Shown here piece by piece: positions 23,127 through 31,700 of a DNA stretch of 64,000 nucleotides. The DNA comes from Chamaea fasciata. Lineage: Eukaryota > Chordata > Aves > Passeriformes > Sylviidae. Location of the stretch: the NCBI GenBank assembly GCA_029207755.1, contig JARCOQ010000007.1, forward strand, positions 39,265,656-39,329,655, read 5' to 3'. The notes beneath the pieces were generated by a model. That model was not told where the DNA came from and ran no database searches. It worked only from the letters and a program-made list of their open reading frames with translations. The stretch's first letter is position 1. Each line of letters starts with the position of its first letter. A program made the translations under genes and the position numbers.

Positions 23127-25330
23127 TCAATTGCATCAAATTTCTTGTTCTCATGACCCCTCTGAATTGTGACCCCTTAGACTTAAAAAATACAGGAGAA
23201 AAGCCTGAACTATCTGAAGAATAAAGCCATTGCTTCTCTTTTAGTCATCTTGAGACATACTGAAGTATCCGAGTTCAACAGCCAAAGGGCAAGTACAGCG
23301 TTATGGGGAACTACCAGGAACTGCAAATAATGATCCGGGCATCAAGAAGACCTCATGTGACAGTGAACCGAGGTTTAGTCTGGAAACACCTGAGAAAGAC
23401 AAACTAGTCAAAGGTTACAGTGCAGGAAAAAATTCAGCATCCAAAAGCTATTTAAAACTGGATAGTAATGTAAAAGATGAAATTCAGAAATCAGAGAATA
23501 AAAGTGTCTCACATAAAATATTTCAGTCAGGACATTTATAATGATGAACATCACCAGGAATCTGGAGAGTCCCAAGAACTGACTCCAGACCAACCTTTCT
23601 CTTCTCACCTCTCATCTAATGGCCTCAGTTTAACAGGTACCAAAATTTCTGAAGAATCTGGCCATTTGGAAGAATATGGAGTTTCAGAATAGAAGGTAAA
23701 AACTGCTAGCTGAGAAGAACTAAGCTTTCATAATAAAGAAAGACCTTGGTAAGCCTTGATAAAATACCACAGGGAAAAGAAACTGAAGGCACTTCAAATC
23801 AGGAGGTTAAACATAGAGTATCAGGTAACAATAATGCAAATACCTCCAAAGAGAATGATTTTTCCTCGTCAGCTGGCAGTGCAAAGTAACAAACAGGGCA
23901 GTGGAGAAAAAACTTCAACAAAATCTACCAAATGAGTAGAAGATCGGACAACTCCTGATGGTCTTGCTTATAGCTTGTCAGAGAGAAGCAATAAACTGAA
24001 CAAATTCCTATAAATGTGCAACATCACCAGGAATGTGGAGGAGAACTAAAACAGAAAAATTCATATTCCCAGCATCAGCTTCTGGTTCCAGAGAATGGAC
24101 AGTCTTAATCTAGATCTCAGAAAGAAATACAAAAAGCACCCGTGATATAGTCAAACAAAATATTAATCTGCATCCTCAGATTTACGCCTATCAATTCAAG
24201 CCACCATGACAGTGCAAGACAAAAGCATAGAAAATTAGTCCGAGTTTTGAAAGGCATACTACTTCAAAAGACAAATTAATATCAGTCTTCAGCTGAATTC
24301 ATGCCTGAAAAACTATTTAAAAAGAAAATTTATTGAGGATAAAAGCAACAGTCATGTGATATGAGTCTGACCAAGTGTAAACTTTTACCCTTTGAGCTCT
24401 CTAAAATAAAAGACATTTTTAAAGAAAAAAAAAATAGACAGCTAGTGTCTTCTAAAGCCATTTAACTAGAAAGCCAGGCTTCTATTTAAAAAACTGGCTT
24501 AATTAAATCCTGGCAACCTGGGATTGCTCACAAACCTGGCTGATAGAGCAGATGTTGAAAAAGAAGATACTGTTGTAATGGAAAGGATGAATAATGCTGA
24601 ACAAAAAATTTCTTCTACTAAAACTAGTTAGGAGAAGAAAAAAATTCTGAAAATAAGAGTCAAAATCCAGAAATACAAATAATAGCAGTTATATTCTAAC
24701 AAAAAGGATTTCAGTAGTATTTTTACTAGACCATCAGGGTTCTTTGCAAATACATTTAGTAAAACTAACAATTAAGCCTGTCAAAAAAAGTCTAAGCATG
24801 TATGTTTGGTCAAAAAACCCAAATGAAAATAGAAGTGACATTAGGACTAGTACACTTGAACACTGCACAGAAGAATGAGACGAAGTTGAAAGGAATCTGA
24901 ACAATGTAAGATAGTATTAAATACAGAGAAGGTGCAGAAAAAAACCAAAACCAGGCAAATATTGTATGGTAAACAGATTTGCCAAACCCATTAATTACAT
25001 TTCAACAATCTTATTTAAATTAAAAGAAGATGTTAAGTAACTCTTAAAGTATCTCTGTGATGGAAGCAAACTGCTGCAGCAGCACCAGCAATTTGAAAAG
25101 ATTCATTGTGAAATCACAGCTTACTCACTTAAAGATAATGCTATATGGAGGGAACAGGTCATTGTGTCTGCACAAAAGGGGCACATTTTGGACACTGAGC
25201 AGGAAAATACACAGAAAAAAGGATTGTTCTTCTAGAGCTGCCAGAGCTTTTGTCTGCTATAACAATTAAGAGTGCTGCCCAAACTGCAGCTAAAGTTACT
25301 AGAGTAATGTTTCACTAACAGAGATTTAGA
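23127..25330 (+). pseudogene. Decayed continuation of the MIA2 luminal exon
   Basis: About 2.2 kb directly after the exon 4 stop is A-rich on the plus strand like exon 4. It holds protein-like stretches in shifting frames, broken by stops. Examples: about 23350-23540 encodes FSLETPEKDKLVKGYSAGKN and continues in a Lys/Ser/Glu-rich style to a stop at 23539-23541. Then about 23542-23692, in the next frame, gives DEHHQESGESQELTPDQPFS. About 25041-25235 has 60-plus open codons including LLQQHQQFEKIHCEITAYSL and DNAIWREQVIVSAQKGHILD. Then 25236-25320, in another frame, gives ELPELLSAITIKSAAQTAAK. A 22-nt unit AACATCACCAGGAATSTGGA recurs at 23547 and 24020. The paralogue MIA3/TANGO1 has a very large luminal exon at this place. 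I infer that this bird lineage lost the distal part. An alternative is that sequencing errors break a live exon, but there are too many stops for that. Confidence 0.65.
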
Positions 25331-26158
25331 AAGAACAAAACATCCTTTGTTGGCAGAAAAAAACCCACAACACTGTCTCCTTCTGGTGATTTAAAATGAA
25401 GAGGGAGTGAGCCTAACTCATACCAGTTAATGACTGGTTTATGATATTTCAAGGATCTGATGAGTTAATATAATGGTAACAGTTTAAGAGAAAATTACTG
25501 GTCTTGAACTACTGGACTACTTCTGACTTGTATCTTTGGCCAGTACTGTCTTGAAGCATATGACTAAATTAAACAATTTGTAACTTTTTTTTCTTTGTGG
25601 GTAAGCACGCTGTGGGGTTTCTTACAAGCAGGATTTTATTGGCTTCAGGCAATTTACTCCAAGTCACTAACACTGAGGCAGCCAGGTGCCTTCAGTCATA
25701 CCTCTGCATGAACATGACTGTGGTTTCTTCTTTTTGTAAGGAAACTTGATATATTGTGGGAATTTGTTAAGCTTTAATCCTATATGGCGTTCTTAACTGT
25801 TCTCCCTCTAAAGCTTACCCCACTTGTATTTGGATATAAGAAAGAGGCCTACTAATCCTGACTAGGGAATCTACAAAGTAACTATCACAGCCAAACATAG
25901 TTTTTCCTGAACACTGATTTTTAACTACTTTACTACAGCGTAAATTTTGCTTAAAGGTCTGTGCTTCAAATTCTGAGATCATTATTTTGTATAGTGTTTA
26001 TTAAATCATAATTCTGTAGCACATTTACTCTGACACTCTAGTACTGGGCTTTAAGTTGAGGAAAATAAAAAAAAAAATCTCTGTAGAGGTTAATATCCTA
26101 TAGGAGTAAGTTGAATCCTCTAAAAATAACCATGATTTCCCTTCACAATTATGTGCAG
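25331..26158 (+). other. Non-coding stretch before MIA2 exon 5
   Basis: AT-rich sequence with no recognisable exon or repeat. It ends in the acceptor TTATGTGCAG at 26149-26158. Confidence 0.5.
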
Positions 26159-26374
26159 GAAAAGGCAGAAGAAAGCTATTAGAAGAGACACCGGAGAAGG
26201 AGCATGAAATGTATGCAGCTGTAGACAGTGAACATGACAGTGACCAAGATTCAAAAGCAACAGCCATTGCTTCTGTAAATTCTGAAACAAAAATGGACAG
26301 TTCAGGACCTGACTCTGAAGTTGATGTCAAAAAGTCTTTCTCTGATGCCATCCAGAACTATGTTCCAAGTAATG
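26159..26374 (+). CDS. MIA2: MIA2 exon 5 (juxtamembrane luminal)
   Basis: 216 nt with acceptor ...ATGTGCAG and donor GGTGAGT after 26374. It is open in one frame with phase 1 at both ends. It encodes an acidic, Ser-rich segment including VDSEHDSDQDSKATAIASVN and ends FSDAIQNYVPSN. Human MIA2 has a comparable stretch (SSKDSDENSKPSVD ... SQNYISQKEDA) just before the membrane-proximal hydrophobic exon, so identity is likely. It needs an upstream exon ending in phase 1; no good donor in exon 4 was found. Confidence 0.75.
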
Positions 26375-26522
26375 GTGAGTGCTAAGTTTCTTAATTTTAG
26401 GGGAAATAAATTTGCAATCTTAAAAAAAAGCAAAACAAAAAAACAAGGAAACCAGTTGGAATTATATGAAATTGACAATAGTAATGTAAAATCGCTTGTT
26501 TTATTCCCTATGATCAAACCAG

Positions 26523-26623
26523 AAGGAGGCTGGATACATCAGATACTTCTGTGCTTGAATGCTCTTGAGATCAGAGAAACAATAAAATCCACATCATCAG
26601 CAGTTATGATTATCATCAAAATG
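26523..26623 (+). CDS. MIA2: MIA2 exon 6 (hydrophobic, before the membrane exon)
   Basis: 101 nt, acceptor CAAACCAG at 26515-26522, donor GTAAGA after 26623. Phase is 1 on the left and 0 on the right, exactly what is needed to join exon 5 to the shared exon at 29645. It encodes GGWIHQILLCLNALEIRETI then KSTSSAVMIIIKM. Laid without gaps against the human segment EFQILKYLFQIDVYDFMNSA ... ILTER, which also abuts VVAALPEGMRP, it matches at the QIL core and at several hydrophobic positions. The hydrophobic character fits the membrane-dipping segment described for TANGO1-family proteins; that role is inference. Confidence 0.72.
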
Positions 26624-26875
26624 GTAAGAATTTTTCTGTGACCTAACATTGACATTAGTGCAAATTTAAGCCAGCTACAAGTTATGTTCTGCAATGAAAC
26701 TCCTAAAAAAAAAAAAAGAAAAAAGGAAAAAAATCCTTTTAAATAAACCCTCTGCAGCTCCCTGCTTCCTGGGTTATCTAATGCCAAATGAGACAGAGCA
26801 CAAGAAAATGTTAGGTCAGCTGCTCATCATCTGCCTCTTTGCAGTGCAGAATCTGATGAACTTAGAGTGTGAGGA

Positions 26876-27088
26876 TTTGGGGGTTTGTTTTGTGGGGTTT
26901 TTTTTAACAGCCAGGAAACACCCAAATGGTGTTTTTAAATTTTTGATTGGTTTTGGGTTATTGTTTGTGGGTTTTAATTTTTTTTTGTTTTGTTTGTTTG
27001 GTTTTTTGTGGATTTTTTTGTTGTTGTTGTTGGTTTGTTTTTTGTTTGGTTGGGTTTTTGTTTGGTTTTTTGTTGTTTTTTTTTTTAA
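26876..27088. repeat. GT/T-rich low-complexity tract
   Basis: About 210 bp of T and G with few other bases, in patterns such as TTTTTGTTTGG and a short GTT repeat. Translated, it gives a meaningless Phe/Val/Leu/Cys run, which explains the long open frames there. Confidence 0.85.
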
Positions 27089-27790
27089 TGAAACTGATAG
27101 CTCCCTCTATCTCTCAGAACAGTACTCATTAAATTTGCTTGGACTTTAAAAACTTGGGTAATGATGAGTAAAATAACCAGACAAGTTCCCTTGTTTTTAA
27201 AGACTGTTTTCAAAGCCTTGATTCACAAACCCTCCCCTCGTTCACAATTGCATTAAAAATACTTTCCTAAGCAAATATATAAAACAGAAAATGGGGTTAT
27301 TGATGCTGTGGGGGTGTGTTAAACACCAAAACGTAGTGCAGAGTGAAGGTGAACCCTAAAGGGCACAACTGCACAAGAAACAATGCTGCCAGAGCACCGT
27401 GAGAAAAGGGAGATGTTGCTGCACCGTCTCCTCTAAATAAAATAGTGACAGGTAAAGTGCCATATGATAACTTCACTTCGGCGCTTTGGTTCAACTTTGT
27501 TTCGATTGGGTAAATGAAGTTTAGGAACCACATAAATTTATTCCTGGTTTCCAGTGAACGTGCATAGAACACGGCTAAATTGTAGTTTAGGATGACGAAA
27601 ACTGAGGGGCTTTGTCCCTCGTGACTTACTGAATTCACTGAGAGTTCACTGCTACGGCCAAACTCGTTCTTGTACTGTTTGATACCGCTAAAAAAAGCTA
27701 AAAAAGGCACTCCCACCTCCACCTATCCTGGTCCCTTACGTCCTTTGCGGGCAAGTCACTCACCTTGCGTTGTGAAAGTAGTTAGCACAC

Positions 27791-27792
<2 letters not shown>

Positions 27793-27833
<41 letters not shown>
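27793..27833. repeat. A41 homopolymer
   Basis: A pure run of 41 A, then CCCACAAACA and another A10 run. It lies about 50 bp upstream of the second CpG island. It could be a nucleosome-excluding poly(dA:dT) tract or the tail of a lost retroposed insertion. The exact length is prone to sequencing error. Confidence 0.9.
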
Positions 27834-27835
<2 letters not shown>

Positions 27836-27889
27836 CACAAACAAAAAAAAAACCGAATTAGCATTAATCTTAGTGAATGAGACGAGGAC

Positions 27890-28740
27890 GAGTCCCCTGC
27901 TATGTGGCATTGCATCTTCCCTTACACCTGACACCAGCAGCCCGGCAGGCCCCTTTTCGGCACACGCCCTTAGCAGGGCTGGGGCCCGCCCAGCCCTGCG
28001 CGCCCGGCACCCACCTGCGGCCGCCCCGCCCCGCCGGGCTCTGCCGGCCCCGCCGCCCGGCCCGGGACACGCTCGGCGGGGCCCGCCGGGAGCCAGGCCT
28101 TGTCCCTAAGGGGTTTTATTTCCGTACTACCCGCTGCCGCCCGGGTGCACATGGAGGCGGCCGGCGCCGCACGGGAGGTGAATTTCTCTGAGCGTGACTT
28201 TAGGGAGGAACAGGAGCAGGTTCCGCGGGGCCGCGTCCGTGCCGGAGGACGGGGGCGGGACGGTGGGCGCACGCGGAGGGGAGCCGCCGGTCCCTCCCGC
28301 CGGCGGTCCCCGTGCCCAGGGGAGGGTCTGCCGGCAGAGGTCCGGCGCCGCCGGGGAGCCGCGCTGGGCGGGCGGGGAGAGCCGGGCCCCGGCGGCTGCC
28401 ACCTGTGCCGCTGGGCCCCCCGTTACCGCGGCAGCAGTGGTTCCTCCCCCGCCCCCCTGGCGGGCAGTGGTACGGGCCGGTTGTCAGGCGGCGGGCCGGA
28501 AGGGGCGCGCGCCGCCCGCGGGAAGATGGCGGCGGGCGGGCGAGGGGGGCCGGCGGCCGGCGCCGGCACGGCCGGGCTGTGGTCGGGGCTGCGGGACAGC
28601 GCCCGGCGCTACTGCGGGCTGGCCGGGGAAGGGCTGCGCTGGGTGAGTGACCGAGTGACGCGGGGCTCGGCACGGCCTCCGCCAGGGCCGGGGGTCTTGT
28701 GCAGCGCTGCTGCTGAGGTGCTCGGGCAGGGGGAGAATCG
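27890..28740 (+). promoter_or_regulatory. MIA2: CpG-island promoter of the cTAGE5-type MIA2 transcript
   Basis: A sharp switch from AT-rich intron to about 850 bp of GC- and CpG-rich DNA surrounds the alternative first exon at 28526. There is no TATA box. The region includes upstream sequence that stays open in frame with the 28526 ATG back to an ATG at 28100. In human the cTAGE5 (membrane, no SH3) form likewise starts from its own internal promoter. Confidence 0.8.
28526..28642 (+). CDS. MIA2: Alternative first exon of the cTAGE5 form
   Basis: 39 codons, Gly/Ala/Arg-rich at first ([20 protein letters not shown]), then [19 protein letters not shown] and donor GTGAGT. It joins phase 0 to [20 protein letters not shown]. 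Human has a different short N-terminus at this place, as expected for a fast-changing first exon inside a CpG island. The frame is open upstream to an ATG at 28100, so a longer N-terminal form cannot be excluded. Confidence 0.8.
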
Positions 28741-31700
28741 AAATTAAGACTTATCTGGGCGGTATCATGTTCTTAAGCACGGGTCACATGTAGTGAATTT
28801 GGGCTACGTGGAGCACGTCGTATCTTTGAGCAAATGGATCCGTTTACAAATGAAACGTGAGTGTATCGAAGTGTTTAAAAGGTGTTACATCACTGGTGTG
28901 TTCAGTGTGTTATTTTACTGTGAGGTTGGTTGAACAGGTTTTTCTACCAAACGAGTTTCCTACCAGATAATCAAGAAGTGCTTACTACTATTGATTCTTC
29001 CAGCAGTGAATTGTGAAAGGCAACTCAAAAGAGAATTTTCCATAGTAAATTTTCTGTACCCGAAGAGGCCAACAAGAAGGCTGGAGAGGCACTTTTTGCA
29101 AGGGCATGAAGTGATAGGATAAGGGGGAATGGCCTTTAAACTGGACAGGATACATTTAAGTTAGATAAGAGAATGAAGTTTTTTACTTCACTTGTTTGGA
29201 TGATGAAGCACTGGAGAAAGTTGTCCGAAGAAGCTGTGGGTGCCCCATGTCTGGAAGTGTTCGAGGGCAGGCTGGATGGGACTTTGGGGAAGTAGGTCCA
29301 GTGGAAAGTGTTCTTGCCAATGGCAGAGTGGTTGAAACTAGTTGATCTTTTGGGTCCCTTTTAACCCAAATCACTCTGTGATAACTGGTAGTCTCAGAAA
29401 GAAAAATTTTCAGATCTTTACCTGTTGATTTTCATATCTTGATGGAACTTCTTTCTTTTTTTTTCTTCACTTAGTAAATCTATCATTTAAAAATCAAATG
29501 TTTCTGTTAATCAATTTCTCAGAGTTTTGGAACAAAATAGATATACAAGCCTTGGAAGTAAACAATGTCAACATGTAGTGTCTGTTTCTGTGGATATTAT
29601 TAAACTCTTTTCCTTTAGCTGAAACTTTATACTTTACTTTTCAGGCTGTGGCTTCACTGCCTGAAGATATGAGACCTGGCCCTGATCTGTACGGTTTCCC
29701 ATGGGAAATAGTGATTTGTGCTGGCATTGTTGGAGCCTTGACTCTTCTCTTGTTCCTATACAGAAGTTATCAATCAGTAAGTGTTGTGGTTTAACCCCAG
29801 CCAGCAACTAAACACCACACAGCCACTCTCTTGCTCCCTCTGTCACGTTGAAATGAGGGAGGACTAAAAGCTAGAAAACTCGTGGGGTGAGATGGAGACG
29901 GTTTAATAAGGAAAGCAAAAGCGGTGCATGCAACAAAGCAAAACAGGGAATTGATTCACCACTTCCCATGGGCAGGCAGGTGTTCAACTGTCTCCAAGAA
30001 AGCAGGGCTCCATCACATGTAGCAGTTACTCTAGAAGATAAACTCCATCACTCCAAAACCCCCCCACTTTCTCCTCCCTCCCCTCAGCTTCATGTGCTGA
30101 GCATGATGTCAACATGGTGTGGGTTATCCCTCTGGTCAGTTGGTCAGTCAGCTGTCTTGTGTCCCCTACCCGCTTCTTGTGAACCTGCAGCCTCCTCGTG
30201 GGTGAGGTGAGAAGCAGAAGAGGTCTTGACTCTGTGTGAACACTGCACAGCAATAACTAAAACATCCATGTGTTATCAGTGCTTTTCAGCACAAATCCAA
30301 AATATAGCCTCAGACCAGCGACTGTGAAGAAAATGAACTCTATTCCATCCAAAACCAGCACAGAAAGTGTTCAAGTTAGTTGCAGATACATAAAGTACAT
30401 TAATAGTTTGCATTGAAATTGTTAGCCTTCCTGTACAAGGTACATAATGCTTCAGAGTTTTATATCTATTGTGATTGAATTTAAAATCTCTCTAAAAGAG
30501 AAATGTTTAGTCAAGAAGTCAAAAGTCTGTTTTGTCAGTATAATAAGTGTTTGGACATGTAGAGAGAGTGACTGTTGTAAGAGAAAATGCAGTGAAACTC
30601 GCCATAGTGAGGCTTCCTTTTTCCTTTTTAATTTCTACACTGGACTTTCAAAGTCAGCTCTTAAATTATTTTCACAGGATACACATGTCTTCCCCAGGGT
30701 GTATGTATTGCTGTGTGTATTGATATCTCTGTGACTAGCCTGGCCATAGCCAGAGCAACTCAAGTCATTCAAGGTAATTTTAAGCAAAAGCAATCCTCAT
30801 GGTTTCCTGTCAAGGGAGGCATTTTAAAACTGGACAATGACGCTTGGATTCTGTTTATTGCAACATTGGAACACTGAACCAATTTAATTGCATGCTCTTT
30901 GTGAGCACTAATCTGATGACTTTGAGAATTGCAGTACTGAAACCTTTTAATGCACAAATCAGATTACATTTTTGAAGTAATGTCTATCTTCTTTTGAGAG
31001 TAACTAAAGATCTGAGTAATAAAAGTTGCCTACCATACTTTCCCTGCTACGGAAATGGGGTCAGTATCTGTAATTCAGTATTCTAAATTTCCTCCCATTT
31101 TTCATGTACTCTCATACAGATAATGTGATTTTCATAGTGGGTGTAGTGATACTCATGTTTTAAGACTGGTTGTGTAGCTGTTTAGTTTCTCAGATATGAA
31201 CAACTGCATTTTTAGGGTTTTAACATCAACTGATGCTGTCTGTAAGGGGATCTGTGTTTGTGAAAGTTAATGTAACTATAATTTGATCATACCTTTTGTT
31301 CTCTAGAGGCATCCCTCTAGGTGATACAAAAGGCATTTGAAACGAAATCATGCAAGCAGCTAACCTGGTATTGTTTTCCTCCTGCACTTGTCTCTTAAGG
31401 CATGAGATACCACAGAAGTTATTGATAGCTTTTTCAGTCATCCTTACTTAGAACTGCACTGACTGCTCCTTGAAGAATTGATGGTTACTGAAAAGTAGTG
31501 GAATAACTAAACATCCATTGTGGATGATAGAATGAAAATATACTTACAACTTTCTTACCCTTTTTTCATTATTTGGACTCCTTGGCTTTAAACGAGGAGC
31601 AAACAGGGAAGATCAGAGGGGCCCGTTGTTACATTAGGCACATGACCCAGGCCCAGCCGTGAGAGAAATGCTGTGTTGTACCAGTTTGGTGGGTTCAGCC

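Larger units (their letters stand above)
26375..27880 (+). other. Intronic stretch with low-complexity DNA
   Basis: Apart from exon 6 this holds a GT/T-rich low-complexity block (about 26876-27088), AT-rich unique sequence, and an A41 run at 27793-27833 followed by an A-rich tail to 27852. A 141-codon minus-strand open frame at 27297-27722 has no recognisable protein features. Confidence 0.55.

Noticed and set aside
23477..23692. 71-codon frame as a separate small gene
   Set aside because: It is better explained as one piece of the decayed MIA2 exon: same composition as exon 4, and continuous with neighbouring broken frames.
26694..27149. 151-codon open frame with Phe/Leu/Val/Cys-rich, membrane-like sequence
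   Set aside because: It is low-complexity GT/T-rich DNA; the hydrophobicity is a composition artefact.
27297..27722. 141-codon minus-strand open frame upstream of the second CpG island
   Set aside because: No recognisable motif, codon character or splice context.
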